Shown piece by piece: positions 37,720 to 45,966 of a stretch of 64,000 nucleotides of DNA (the first letter of the stretch is position 1; the number at the start of each line of letters is the position of its first letter). This DNA comes from WHSW01 sp963846165. Its GTDB lineage: Bacteria > Actinomycetota > Thermoleophilia > Solirubrobacterales > 70-9. Position numbers and translations under genes: made by a program. The DNA lies in the NCBI GenBank assembly GCA_963846165.1, contig CAWJUU010000011.1, positions 111,102 through 175,101 on the forward strand, read 5' to 3'. Below the pieces are notes generated by a model, which ran no database searches, was not told where the DNA came from, and saw only the letters and a list, made by a program, of their open reading frames with translations.

Positions 37720-37771
37720 ACAAGCCGCCTCAACAGCGGCGGGGCTCCGCTTCGTCCTGACGGACTCCGCG

Positions 37772-39442
37772 TCACCGGGTCACCTCGCTCGCGGCAACGA
37801 CGATCGCCTCGCGCAGCACCTCGGCACCTGCTTCGGGCGTGATCGCGCCGTCGCCACCGAGGATGCGGGCGACCTCGGTTGCGAAGTACCAGCCGCCCGA
37901 GAGGATCTCGGCGACGGCGCCGTCGGCGATCAGCTCACCGTCACCGAGCAGGACCACCCGCTCGGCGAAGCGCGAGGCGAACTCGACGTCGTGCGTGGCG
38001 ACGAGCAGCGCCGAGCCCGCCGCCGCCAGCTCGGCAAGCCAATCGACCAGCGACTGCTTGCGGGCGCCGTCCATGCCGCGGGTGGGCTCGTCGAGGCAGA
38101 CGATCCCGGGTCGCGTCGCGCGCCGCGTCCCGCCATCACGATCGCAAGCGCGAGCCGCTCGCGCTCGCCGCCGGAGAGGTCGCGAGGATCACTGTCACGA
38201 GCCCAGTCGAGCCCGACTGCCCGCAACGCCCGCTCGCCGTCCTCACTCGGAAGCTCCTCACCGACGCGCTCGCGGAAGAAGAGGTCCGAAGGGCTCTGCG
38301 GCAGCAGCGCGCACCCGGCAGGGGTCGCGATCGCGCCCCGCGCCGGCTCGACCAGGCCGGCGGCGGCGCGCAGCAGGGTGCTCTTACCCGCCCCGTTGCG
38401 GCCCATCAGCGCCACCCGCTCACCGGGCTCGACCGTGAGCTCGATCCCGCGCAAGGCCTCGCGGATCTCCAGGCCGGAGTCGAGCTCGACCCAGAGGTCG
38501 CGGGCGGCGAGCGCGGCCGCCGCACTGCCCCGGCGCCGACCGGCGGCCGCCGCCGGAGCGCCGCCGTTGGCCCGCTCCGCGCCGGCTCCGTGCGCAGCCC
38601 GACCGTCCGCTTCGATCCCCTGCTCGCGCAGGGTCCGGCGCGCGTCCTTGGCCGCCACCGGTAGCGGCCGCAGGCCGGCGAGGCCGAAGAGCCGGGCGCC
38701 GGGAGGCGCGAGCGCCGGGTCGAGCTCGAGCGCCCAGTCGCAGAAGGAGCCCGGGGATCCGTCGAATGCGAGCTCTCCCTCGCGCGTGGCGACCACGCGG
38801 TCGGCGGCGGCGAGGCAGCGTTCGAGGCGGTGCTCGGCGAGCACCACCCCGATCCCCCACTCCTCGTTCAGCCGCCGGAGGAGGCCGATCAGCTCGTCGC
38901 CGGCGATCGGGTCGAGCTGTGAGGTGGGCTCGTCGAGGAGCACCAGCCGTGGGCGCAGGACGAGCGCCGCGGCGAGCGCGACCCGCTGCAGCTCGCCGCC
39001 CGAGAGCGTGTCGGTGGCGCGGTCGACGAGATGCGGGATCGCGAGAGCGAGGATCACCTCCTCGAGCGCCCGGGCGCGGGCCGCGGCTGGCTCGCCGCGA
39101 AGCTCGAGCGGCAGCTCGAGCTCACCGCGAACGGTCGCCGAGACCACCTGCGTCTCGGGATCCTGGCCGACGAGGCCGACGAGGCCGCCGAGCTCGGCCG
39201 GTCCATGATCGCGGACGTCGAGGCCGCAGACGGCAAGCGAGCCGGCGACCTCGACCGCCGTGGTAGTGCGGCACCAGCCCGCACAGGGCCCGCAAGAGCG
39301 TCGACTTGCCCGATCCCGAGCGCCCGGCACAGACCAGGAACTCGCCCTCGGCGAGCTCGAGGTCGACCCCGCGCAGTGCCGGCGCCGGCGCGCCGGGGTA
39401 GGAGTAGGTGAGACCCGCGGCGGCGACGAGTGGCTCTGTCAT
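37772..39442 (-). CDS. ECF transporter ATPase with two ABC domains (frameshifted)
   Basis: About 556 aa, two fused ATP-binding cassettes that stand for EcfA1 and EcfA2. Domain 1 has Walker A GRSGSGKSTLL, Q-loop VGQDPETQVV, signature LSGGELQRVALA and Walker B LVLLDEPTSQLDP. Domain 2 has Walker A GRNGAGKSTLL, signature LSGGERERLALA and, after a break, CLDEPTRGMDG. The Q-loop 'QDPE' type is typical of ECF ATPases. Breaks near 39265 and 38110 are single-base changes in otherwise intact motifs. It overlaps the T component upstream by 4 nt and is followed 52 nt later by the S-toroid gene. Confidence 0.88.
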
Positions 39443-40353
39443 CGCCGCTCCCCGGGATCGATCGACCGGGTGCCTCGCGCTCGCCGCGAGAGGCCGGCGT
39501 AGGGCGCCGCCGCGAGCAGAGGGAGCGCGGCTGCCAGGGCGAGCGTCGCCGCGTCGGCATCGATCGAGATCGTCGGATAGGACTCATACGAGCCGGCCCC
39601 GGCGATCCGGGCCCCGATCCCGAGTGCGATCATCGCCAGCCCGCTGGCTGCGAACCGCCACGAATGGCGCGAGTGGCGCGAGTCCGGCGCCCGTCGCGGC
39701 ACCCCGCGCGCGTAGCCGCGCAGCTCGAGCGCCGCGGCGACGTCGACCGCGCGATCGAGCGAGCCGGCTACCAGACGCCGGATGATCACGGCGCGCCCGG
39801 CGGTTGCCGCGGCCGGGCCGCGCAGCCCTTGAGCCTCGCGCAGGCGCGTGTGATCGGCGGCGGCGAGCGGTACGAGGCGGGTGATCAGTGTCGCGGTGAG
39901 GGCCGAGTGACGCGCGAGCGGGCGCAGCAGCCGCAGCACGCGGTCGGGATCGATGCAGGCCGAGTGCACGGCGAACGCCGCCAGCACGACGGCGATCCGC
40001 AGCGCCAGCACCCCGCCCTCGGCGAGTGCCTCGGCGCTGATGTCGATCTGGCCGAGCACCGGCAGCTCCCAGCCGCGAACGAGGATCGTGTCCCCGCGCT
40101 GGGAGGCGACCGCGTTGACGGCGACCACGAACACCCCCAGCGCCGCCCCCCAGCGGGCCGCGGCCGCGAGCGCGCGATGCGCGCCCGCCGCCAACCCGGC
40201 GACGGCGACGGCCGCCGCCGCGCCGATCAGCACGACCGGGTTCGAGTAGATGAAGGCGACGATCGCCGGCGCCCCCAGGTATGCGGTAGCGGCGAGCGCG
40301 CTTGCGCCGCCGAGTGGCCCGGGCCGGGGGGTATACGCGATCGGCGACCTCAT
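39439..40353 (-). CDS. ECF transporter T component (CbiQ/EcfT-like)
   Basis: 304-aa scaffold protein with five to six membrane helices, including paired ones at about 20-60 and 115-130. The ATPase-coupling helices carry the family motif pattern Ala-x-Glu-x-Arg-Gly as LELRGYARG, preceded by VDVAAALE. It connects the two ATPases to the S component. Start ATG at 40353 overlaps the stop of the upstream lipoprotein gene by 4 nt, and its own stop overlaps the ATPase start by 4 nt. With the cobalamin riboswitch and DUF4430 genes in the same operon, the transporter is predicted to carry B12 or a precursor. Confidence 0.87.
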   Translation of the reverse strand: MRSPIAYTPRPGPLGGASALAATAYLGAPAIVAFIYSNPVVLIGAAAAVAVAGLAAGAHRALAAAARWGAALGVFVVAVNAVASQRGDTILVRGWELPVLGQIDISAEALAEGGVLALRIAVVLAAFAVHSACIDPDRVLRLLRPLARHSALTATLITRLVPLAAADHTRLREAQGLRGPAAATAGRAVIIRRLVAGSLDRAVDVAAALELRGYARGVPRRAPDSRHSRHSWRFAASGLAMIALGIGARIAGAGSYESYPTISIDADAATLALAAALPLLAAAPYAGLSRRARGTRSIDPGERR

Positions 40354-41312
40354 CCGCTGCCCTCGGCGGGCAGGGCCAGGTCGCGATCGCCGAAGCCGGC
40401 TACCGCGTAGCGATCCGCGAGGTGCTCGGCATCGAGCATCGTCAGCGCTTCCTCGACTCCCTCGGCGTCGGTACCGGTGACGAGCCAGGTCGCGGGTCGG
40501 TCTCCCTGCCGCAGGCCGGCGACCAGTCCCGCTCCCGGCCCCAGCTGCGCGGCGGTCCTGGCGCGCTGGTCGAGCGCCGTGAGCTCATAGCCGCGGCCGG
40601 CAGGCTCGAAGCGGGCGAAAACGCCGCTGGTCGCCGGGCCGTCGTCGAGCTGCGCCGCCACCGGGTCCGAGCGCACCGCCTCCCACGGACCGACGAGCAG
40701 TCGCATCGCCGGCGACCCGCTGCCGGCGCCCGGCGTTCCTCGCTGCGCGTCCTCGATGCTCGCATCAACGCCCTCCTCCGAGAGCCGCTCCGACACAGCG
40801 TCGCACGGCCCGCGCTCGCCGTGGCACTCGATCCGAACCGGCGAACGCTCCGTCCCGGCCGAGTCCTGCGCGAACGGCTCGGGCCACGAGCCGACCACCG
40901 CCGGGGTTCGCAATGCGTCGGTCCAGTCGCGGTAGTCCCACCAGATCCGGTCGCCGCCCCGGACGGTGACCTCGGCCGCCCCGCGCGAGGACTCGATCCC
41001 GTTGACGAAGAAGAACCAGTCGAAGCTGCGGCCCTCGGTCAGTTGGCCCTCGAGACCGTCGATCGACTGCACGAAGCCGCCCCCGTAGCGGGTCGAGAGC
41101 TCCGCCTCGCGATCGAGGAAGCGGATCACGGTCTCCGACTCGGGCGGGTCGGACTGGTCGGCCTCGAGCATCGGCTCGGCGCCGTAGTCGCGGGTCACGG
41201 TCAGCGTCGCCTGCCCGTCGGAGGAGTCACCGGGACCGAGGCCGCAGCCGGCGGTCGCGATCGCGACACAGAGTGCCAGCGTCGCGACCACCGCGCCACG
41301 GCCACGGGTCAC
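40350..41312 (-). CDS. DUF4430 lipoprotein (transcobalamin C-terminal-like domain)
   Basis: 320 aa from a GTG at 41312 that overlaps the previous stop by 4 nt (GTGA). The N-terminus is a lipoprotein signal (VVATLALCVAIATAGCGLGPG, Cys near residue 22). Next comes a DUF4430-type beta domain: ATLTVTRDYGAEPM, the key FDWFFFVNGIESSRGAAEVTVRGGDRIWWDYRDW with the conserved Trp/Phe-x-x-x-Val-Asn-Gly and Gly-Asp pattern, and VVGSWPEPF. The second half (about 160-320) is a second alpha/beta domain without a recognised name. It probably sits on the outer face of the membrane and hands ligand to the ECF complex encoded just downstream. Confidence 0.82.
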   Translation of the reverse strand: MTRGRGAVVATLALCVAIATAGCGLGPGDSSDGQATLTVTRDYGAEPMLEADQSDPPESETVIRFLDREAELSTRYGGGFVQSIDGLEGQLTEGRSFDWFFFVNGIESSRGAAEVTVRGGDRIWWDYRDWTDALRTPAVVGSWPEPFAQDSAGTERSPVRIECHGERGPCDAVSERLSEEGVDASIEDAQRGTPGAGSGSPAMRLLVGPWEAVRSDPVAAQLDDGPATSGVFARFEPAGRGYELTALDQRARTAAQLGPGAGLVAGLRQGDRPATWLVTGTDAEGVEEALTMLDAEHLADRYAVAGFGDRDLALPAEGSG

Positions 41313-42343
41313 CGCTTGCGCACCCGCTCGCAGTTGCCGGCGATCTTGCTCGCCTCGACGTCGGCGCGCTTGATCCGCACCTTGTCGGCGCCAGGGCCGC
41401 AGTTGACCTTGTCGGGCCCGCCCTTGCGCAGGTCGAGCCTGTCGTCGCCGCCCCGCGAGCGGATCACGTCCGCTCCGGCGGTGCCCTTGATCTCGTCGGC
41501 CTGGGGGCTGCCGATGGTGGTCTTGCCACGCGCCGGCGGGCACGTTTCGAGAACCTCGGCGATACAGGTCTCGAGCACCTCCGAGGGGATGTCGGCGCCA
41601 CGTGTGGCAGCGAGCTCCACGTCGCCCGCAGATCCGGCCGCCACCTGCGCGGTGCCGTCGGCCCCGGTGGTGGCGACCGAGTCGCCGCCGGAGATCGTCA
41701 CGCCCGCTGCGGGCACGCTCGAGCAGGTGGTCTCGAACGGCGGGCTCGACTGGGTCACACAACCGTGCTCGACCACCGAGACGGTGAACGGCGTCCCGGT
41801 CGCGGCTCGGGCCGGCGCGATCAACTCCAGCTCCTTGGGGTTCGGGTCCGGGAAGTTGTCCGGAGCGAGGTAGAAGAGGACCTCGTCGCCGTTGGCGATC
41901 TCGAGCTGGTCGGCGCCGACCGAGGCCTCGACGTGGTTGGCCTTGAAGTACCAGAAGCTCTCACCCGCCTCGGCCTCGAAGTTGCCGATCCCGCAGATCC
42001 CAAGCCCGAACCCGAACTGGTCGGTGAGCGAGAGCGTGCGCACCGTGCGCGTCGTCCGGCCGGCCGTGGCGAGCAGGCTGAGCACGTTCGGCCGCTCGTA
42101 GGAGTACTCGGCGCCCGATCCGCCGGGGGGGCCGAAGCAGTCGGCGTCGGGACGGGTCGGGACGGTGACCCCTTCGTCGACGATGTAGGTGGTGCCCGGG
42201 TCGAGGGCCCGGTCGGGCGTGAGCACGCGGAGCTTCGCGGTCACGGTCGCCGCGGCCCCTGACGGGGCGAGCAGGAGCGCGAACAGCGAGACGGCGCACA
42301 GCGCGGCGAACGCGCGGCGCGCGGAGGGAGTACGTGTGGTCAT
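41309..42343 (-). CDS. Secreted DUF4430 protein with calcium-binding-type C-terminal repeats
   Basis: 344 aa from the ATG at 42343, which has GGAAAGGG 8 nt upstream; a GTG 9 nt further up is less likely. A signal peptide (about 10-33) precedes the DUF4430 domain: LRVLTPDRALDPGTTYIVDEGVTV, FGFGLGICGIGNFE, then ESFWYFKANHVEASVGADQLEIANGDEVLFYLAP, with the conserved Trp-x-Phe/x-x-Asn and Gly-Asp-Glu elements. A beta-sandwich region (about 180-255) follows. The last 70 residues, with GTAGADVIRSRGGDDRLDLRKGG and CGPGADKV, are RTX/haemolysin-type calcium-binding repeats closed by a cysteine. It is the first gene after the cobalamin riboswitch and probably captures the vitamin outside the cell. Confidence 0.85.
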   Translation of the reverse strand: MTTRTPSARRAFAALCAVSLFALLLAPSGAAATVTAKLRVLTPDRALDPGTTYIVDEGVTVPTRPDADCFGPPGGSGAEYSYERPNVLSLLATAGRTTRTVRTLSLTDQFGFGLGICGIGNFEAEAGESFWYFKANHVEASVGADQLEIANGDEVLFYLAPDNFPDPNPKELELIAPARAATGTPFTVSVVEHGCVTQSSPPFETTCSSVPAAGVTISGGDSVATTGADGTAQVAAGSAGDVELAATRGADIPSEVLETCIAEVLETCPPARGKTTIGSPQADEIKGTAGADVIRSRGGDDRLDLRKGGPDKVNCGPGADKVRIKRADVEASKIAGNCERVRKR

Positions 42344-42379
42344 CTGAGCCACCCTTTCCTCGAGGGACGTCGTTGGCTG

Positions 42380-42550
42380 GCCGGTGGCAGGTCTCCTGGC
42401 TTCCGGGCCGGCTGTCGCGCCTTCCCGAGACCGCTCTCGCGGCCTCAGTGGCTGACTTCGCGTCGTGCGACGCCGTTCGCTGCCCGGTCACAGTGGCGGG
42501 ACCGCGCCGGTTTCACACCGGACTTCCCTTGACCACCGGCCGTATGTCGG
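42380..42550 (-). promoter_or_regulatory. Cobalamin (B12) riboswitch
   Basis: On the minus strand, the conserved core reads GGGAAGTCCGGTGTGAAACC, continuing into CGGCGCGGTCCCGCCACTGTG, and ends with the B12 box AAGCCAGGAGACCTGCC about 85 nt later. These are the diagnostic parts of the adenosylcobalamin riboswitch. It ends about 40 nt before the ATG of the DUF4430 gene at 42343. The last segment probably controls translation start or a terminator; which one is not clear from sequence alone. It is expected to switch the downstream transport genes off when B12 is plentiful. Confidence 0.95.
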
Positions 42551-42582
42551 GTTGGAGTCTAGATGGCGGCGGGGAGCGAGCG

Positions 42583-42970
42583 CTAGCTCGAGCGCTCCTC
42601 GACCTTGTGCTGGAGCTGCGTCGACCACCTCGGGCATCGCCTGCTTCATCCGAGCGAGCTCCCAGTGCTCGATCTTGATCAGCCGCACCGGCGAGGTTGC
42701 GGTGACCGTCGCCGAGCGCTCCTGCTTTTCGAGCAGGCCCTGCTCGCCGAAGACGTCACCGGGCCCGAGGTCGGCGAGATGCTCGCCCTCGCGCTCGACC
42801 TTCACCGTGCCGTCCTCGATGATGTAGAAGTCGTTCGAGTACCCACCCTCGCGGATGATCGTCTTGCCCTCGACGACCGATTCGAGGCTTGCGAAGGTCG
42901 CCACCTTCGTCAGCGCCTCGTCGGGCACCTCGGCGAACAGGGGCGTGTTCTTCAGCGCGCTTACGTCCAC
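42583..42970 (-). CDS. Cyclic nucleotide-binding domain protein (one frameshift)
   Basis: About 129-aa single cNMP-binding (Crp-like sensor) domain without a DNA-binding domain. Motifs include LKNTPLFAEVPDEALTKVA, IREGGYSNDFYIIEDGTVKVER, LGPGDVFGEQGLL with the phosphate-binding cassette, and SATVTATSPVRLIKI. The uncorrected frame would run 100 nt into the riboswitch. A one-base shift near 42625 gives QLQHKVEERSS and a TAG at 42583, which keeps the gene clear of the riboswitch and is the more credible end. Proteins of this shape are often subunits or regulators of membrane proteins. Confidence 0.8.
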
Positions 42971-43003
42971 AGCTCTCCTCCGCTCGGGGTTGCGGCGCAG
43001 AAC

Positions 43004-43660
43004 CTAACCGATCGCCTGCTCGAGCGCGGCAGTCGCGGTCCGGGCCCTGACGGTCGCAAGAAAGCGCTCGATCGTCTCCACGACCCGCGCCGTGCGCACC
43101 GACGGCACGATGTCGAATGCGTGCTCGGCCCCGCGCAAGCTCGGCGTAAAGCACCGGGCTCTCCGACACGGCTCGAAGCTCGGCGACGAATCGGCGCGCG
43201 TCGGCAACCGGGACGAGCGTGTCGCGGTCACCGTGGATGACCAGGAACGGCGGTGCGCCCGTGTGAACGCGGTGGATCGGCGACGCCGCGCGAAAGAGCT
43301 CGGGATCGTCGGCGAATCGCTGCTTGAACACGTTGGCGCTCGAGCACCCACTCGCGAAGCTCCGGGTAGTAGAGGCCCTGGGAGTCGGTCAGGTCGTAGA
43401 CGCCGTAGAACGGCACCGCGGCGGCGACCGACGCATCGGCGTCCTCGAACCCGGGCTGGAGGCTCGGATCGTCGGCTGTGAGCGCGGCGAGCGCACACAG
43501 GTGGCCGCCCGCCGAGCCGCCGGTGAGGCAGATCAGGTCGGGTCGGCGCCGTACTCGGCGGCGTGCTCGCGCACCCAGGAGATCGCTCGCTTGACGTCGA
43601 CGAGGTGGTCGGGGAACGTGGGCTCCGGGTTCTAGCGCGCGGCGGTCAGGGAGACGACGA
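43004..43660 (-). pseudogene. Alpha/beta hydrolase (esterase/lipase) fragment, 5' truncated and frameshifted
   Basis: Reconstructed segments match the C-terminal two thirds of an HSL-type esterase: FPDHLVDVKRAISWVREHAAEYGADP, the nucleophile motif LTGGSAGGHLCALAALT, QPGFEDADASVAAAVPFYGVYDLTDSQG, FLVIHGDRDTLVPVADARRFV with the acid, and a final AEHAFDIVPSVRTARV with the histidine. At least four frame changes occur. The oxyanion HGGG region and the first 100 residues are missing; an in-frame TAG and unrelated sequence stand there instead. Even allowing for indel errors the 5' end is absent, so this is probably a genuine truncation at the edge of the degraded region. Confidence 0.72.
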
Positions 43661-43732
43661 TGCCGCTTGGCTCAACCCGGGGCACTTCTGCGTCGAGGCG
43701 AGCTCATCCGCCACCACCGCCTCGACTCAGCC

Positions 43733-44137
43733 TCATCGGAGACCTCCTCGGCGTCCACCTCTTGCATCCGGATCGCCGTCGGTGACCACGCGGAGCTTTT
43801 GCACAAGCTCCTCGCTCTCGCGCTCGGCGAGAGCACGAGCTTCGGCGGTGGCGTGCAGCTCGGACATGGCTTGGTCCCGCGCCACCTCTGCGCTCCGGAG
43901 GCGGCGCTCCAAGTCGCTCACACGCTCGCGAAGCCTTCGAAACCGGCGCTCGGTATGGACGAGGTCGAGGCGCTGCAGCTCGGCGACGGGGATCCAGCGG
44001 CGCCCGTCCCGCGTCGCGGACGTGAGTGATCCACGGCGGATCCGGCTCCGGATCGCGGCCGGTGTGAGGTCCGTCAGCGCCGCGGCCTGGGCGACGTCAA
44101 CGGCGGTATCCGGTTCGGTGTCCATCTGCGAGGCCAT
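43733..44137 (-). CDS. Helix-turn-helix/coiled-coil protein
   Basis: About 134 aa from an ATG at 44137 (MASQMDTEPDTAVDVAQAAALTDL). The N-terminal half is a winged helix-turn-helix of the MerR/excisionase type: VAQAAALTDLTPAAIRSRIRRGSLTSATRDGRRWIPVAEL. The rest is a long coiled coil (RRFRRLRERVSDLERRLRSAEVARDQAMSELH). Similar small proteins occur beside mobile DNA. An alternative frame after about 43765 would extend the C-terminus to 43672; I cannot tell which end is real. Its role is probably DNA binding, target unknown. Confidence 0.65.
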   Translation of the reverse strand: MASQMDTEPDTAVDVAQAAALTDLTPAAIRSRIRRGSLTSATRDGRRWIPVAELQRLDLVHTERRFRRLRERVSDLERRLRSAEVARDQAMSELHATAEARALAERESEELVQKLRVVTDGDPDARGGRRGGLR

Positions 44138-44258
44138 CCTAGGTGGAAGGTAGCCAGCGAGTGCCGGTCGAAACCGCAATCTGCGCGAGTCGGGATCTCA
44201 CGCCGCAGCAGCGCGGGGCGTTTCAGTTGCGAACCCGACTTCGAAGGAGCCCACGACG

Positions 44259-44745
44259 ATGACCCCCACCACGCATTATCAGACGATCGCCTCGCCGCTC
44301 GGCCGGCTGTTGATCACGGGCGACGGGGAGTCGCTGACCGGGCTTCGGATGTTCGGCGGCCGGGGTCGGCTCCCGATCGAGCCGCAGTGGACGCGGGACC
44401 CGGCAGGCTTTGCCGAGGCCGAGGACCAGCTGCGCGCCTACTTCGCCGGCGAGCTGCGGAGCTTCGATCTGCCGCTGGCTCCGAGCGGCAGCGAGTTCCA
44501 GCTCGAGGTCTGGACCGCGCTGCGCGAGATCCCCTACGGCGAGACGGCGAGCTACGGCGAGATCGCGGCCGCGGTCGGCCGCCCATCGGCGAGCCGCGCG
44601 GTCGGCGCGGCGAACGGGAGCAACCCGATCGCGATCGTCGTCCCCTGCCACCGCGTGATCGGCTCCGACGGGACGCTCACCGGCTACGCCGGCGGGATCG
44701 AGCGCAAGCGTGCGTTGCTCGAACTCGAGCGATCGGCCTCCGGAC
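44259..44745 (+). CDS. ogt: Methylated-DNA-[protein]-cysteine S-methyltransferase
   Basis: Direct-reversal DNA repair enzyme that removes alkyl groups from O6-alkylguanine. Start ATG 44259 (MTPTTHYQTIASPLGRLLITG) after GGAGCC. The N-terminal ribonuclease-H-like region is followed by the alkyl-acceptor domain with LPLAPSGSEFQLEVWTALREIPYGETASYGEIA, SRAVGAANGSNPIAIVVPCHRVIGSDG (PCHR contains the acceptor cysteine) and GYAGGIERKRALLELE. The open frame continues without homology; the end near 44745 is estimated, because the sequence passes into an Ada-type domain in another frame. Confidence 0.9.
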
Positions 44746-44966
44746 CGGCTCGACTTCGAGGCCGCCTACCGCGCGATCGAGGACCGCGACCGGGCCTACG
44801 ACGGCGCCTTCGTCGCCGGCGTGCTCTCGACCGGGATCTACTGCCGGCCGAGCTGCTCGGCGCGCACCCCGCTGCGCCGCAACGTGCGCCTGTTCGCCGA
44901 CGTCGACTCGGCGCGAGCGGCCGGCCTGCGCGCCTGCAAGCGCTGCGACCCGGATTCGGCGCCCGC
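44731..44966 (+). pseudogene. Ada-type metal-binding domain fragment
   Basis: The frame reads LDFEAAYRAIEDRDRAYDGAFVAGVLSTGIYCRPSCSARTPLRRNVRLFADVDSARAAGLRACKRCDPDS. This is the zinc-binding methylphosphotriester domain of Ada/AlkA proteins, with its four cysteines. It lacks the AraC-type and glycosylase domains that should follow and stops where a VOC-family remnant begins on the other strand (44967). The frame stays open to 45015 but without homology beyond about 44966. It lies directly behind ogt, so an ogt-ada/alkA repair operon appears to have been cut here. Confidence 0.75.
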
Positions 44967-45205
44967 TCAGCGCAGCCGCCAGGGTGGATCGAGCCGGTTG
45001 ACGCCCGCGCAGTAGAGGAAGAGGCGGTGGCCGTCCGGGTCACGCAGGACGGCCTCGCGCCGTCTCTCCCTCGGCACAGGCGAAGCGCGCGTAGCCGGCA
45101 CTGGCGACGATCGGGGCCAGGCCGAGCAGCTGGGCCAGGCCGAGCAGCTTGTAGAAGCCGACCGAGCGATCGAGAATCGGCGACCCGCAGCGTGACGTGT
45201 GGCAC
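44967..45205 (-). pseudogene. VOC/glyoxalase-family gene remnant
   Basis: Starts at a GTG (45205) with PHVTLRVAD, then LDRSVGFYKLLGLAQLLGLAPIVASAGYARFACAEGE, and ends LRDPDGHRLFLYCAGVNRLDPPWRLR. Start and end match VOC/glyoxalase proteins, but only about 79 codons remain instead of about 125 and the pieces lie in different frames. An 18-bp duplication (CTGCTCGGCCTGGCCCAG and a near copy) sits in the middle. It is a decayed gene, next to the 22-bp repeat that marks the left end of the phage remnant. Confidence 0.68.
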
Positions 45206-45214
45206 CCGCCGAGA

Positions 45215-45236
45215 AGCACCGCTACGGGGATTCGAA
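45215..45236. repeat. Putative left attachment repeat (22 bp)
   Basis: The 22 bp from AGCACCGCTACGGG to ATTCGAA are identical to those at 47984-48005 and in the same orientation. On the minus strand they are the 3' end of a tRNA (T loop TTCGAAT and acceptor strand). An integrase tail lies 95 bp inside. This fits an attachment site of a tyrosine-recombinase element. Confidence 0.7.
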
Positions 45237-45329
45237 ATCCGTGGTCCATGGCTTCGCTAGGCGAAGTAACGCATGACCATGCGGTTCTCGTGGTCGCCTC
45301 GGGTCGTCTCGGGTCGCTGGCGTGACAGT

Positions 45330-45541
45330 TCATTGGTCCACGGTTGGTCCACCGGCCTCGGCCAGCTCCGCTTCCAGGTAGGCGTCCATCCTCGCCCGTG
45401 CCTCGTCGCGGCTGCCCGGGAACAGGTGACCGTAGAGGTCGAAGGTGACGGTGATCGTGGAGTGGCCCATGAACTCCTGCACGGCCTTCGGGTTCTCGCC
45501 GCTGTCGATCAGGAGCGAGGCGAAGGTGTGCCGGCGAGGAT
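45330..45541 (-). pseudogene. Tyrosine recombinase, C-terminal fragment
   Basis: Only the last 70 codons of a phage-type integrase remain: HTFASLLIDSGENPKAVQEFMGHSTITVTFDLYGHLFPG. These include the second catalytic Arg/His block, the GHS motif and the nucleophile tyrosine of DLYGHL. Upstream of HPRRHTF the frame passes into sequence that is antisense to the terminase remnant, so the junction is at about 45541. The enzyme cannot work without its catalytic core start. It lies next to the left 22-bp repeat, as expected for an element's integrase. Confidence 0.8.
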
Positions 45542-45657
45542 GGCGGATCGACAAGGCCGACCGGGCCGACAAGATCGACGCCGTGGTCGCGCTCTGCATG
45601 GCCCTCGATCGGATCGAGAATCAGCCCGAGCCCGTGCGGCTACTCGGCTGGTTGTGA
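45541..45657 (+). pseudogene. Phage terminase large subunit, C-terminal remnant
   Basis: 39 codons reading WRIDKADRADKIDAVVALCMALDR, then EPVRLLGWL and stop. The pattern Asp-Lys-Ile-Asp-Ala-Val-Val-Ala-Leu-x-Met-Ala is the usual nuclease-domain end of terminase large subunits. Its TGA overlaps the GTG of the HNH gene by 4 nt (GTGA), an arrangement known in phages. The 5' part is missing, replaced by the integrase tail on the other strand, which marks a deletion in a former prophage. Confidence 0.62.
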
Positions 45658-45920
45658 AGCGACCCTGCCTGCAATGCGGTGTGCTCACCGACGGCAGCTA
45701 CTGCCGCGAGCACCAACGACGGCGACCACGCGGCCGCCAGCTTGCGAGGCTCCGGGCGCGGGTGTTCGCCGTCTACGGGCGCAAGTGCACCGACTGCCGC
45801 CGCTCAGACCGCCCGTTGGAGGTCCACCACGTCAACGGCGACCCGACCGACAACCGAATCGCGAACCTGATCCCGTTGTGCGGCGATTGCCACCACAAGG
45901 CCACGTTCCCCGGCATCTGA
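45654..45920 (+). CDS. HNH endonuclease
   Basis: 88 aa from the GTG at 45654. Two zinc-binding pairs frame the active site: CLQCGVLTDGSYCREHQ and CTDCRRSDRPLEVHHVNGDPTDNRIANLIPLCGDCHHKATF. The second contains the HNH motif (HHVNGDPTDNR...NLIPLC..CH). Small HNH proteins of this kind usually lie beside terminase genes and help DNA packaging; here the terminase remnant overlaps it by 4 nt. It looks intact, though it sits in a decayed phage element. Confidence 0.88.
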   Translation: MKRPCLQCGVLTDGSYCREHQRRRPRGRQLARLRARVFAVYGRKCTDCRRSDRPLEVHHVNGDPTDNRIANLIPLCGDCHHKATFPGI

Positions 45921-45966
45921 CGGCGTTAGCCTACGGCGCAATCGAGATCAGCCTCTTCGGCGCCTG

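Noticed and set aside
42488..42583. C-terminal extension of the cyclic nucleotide-binding protein
   Set aside because: It would translate the conserved riboswitch core. A one-base correction gives a stop at 42583, before the riboswitch.
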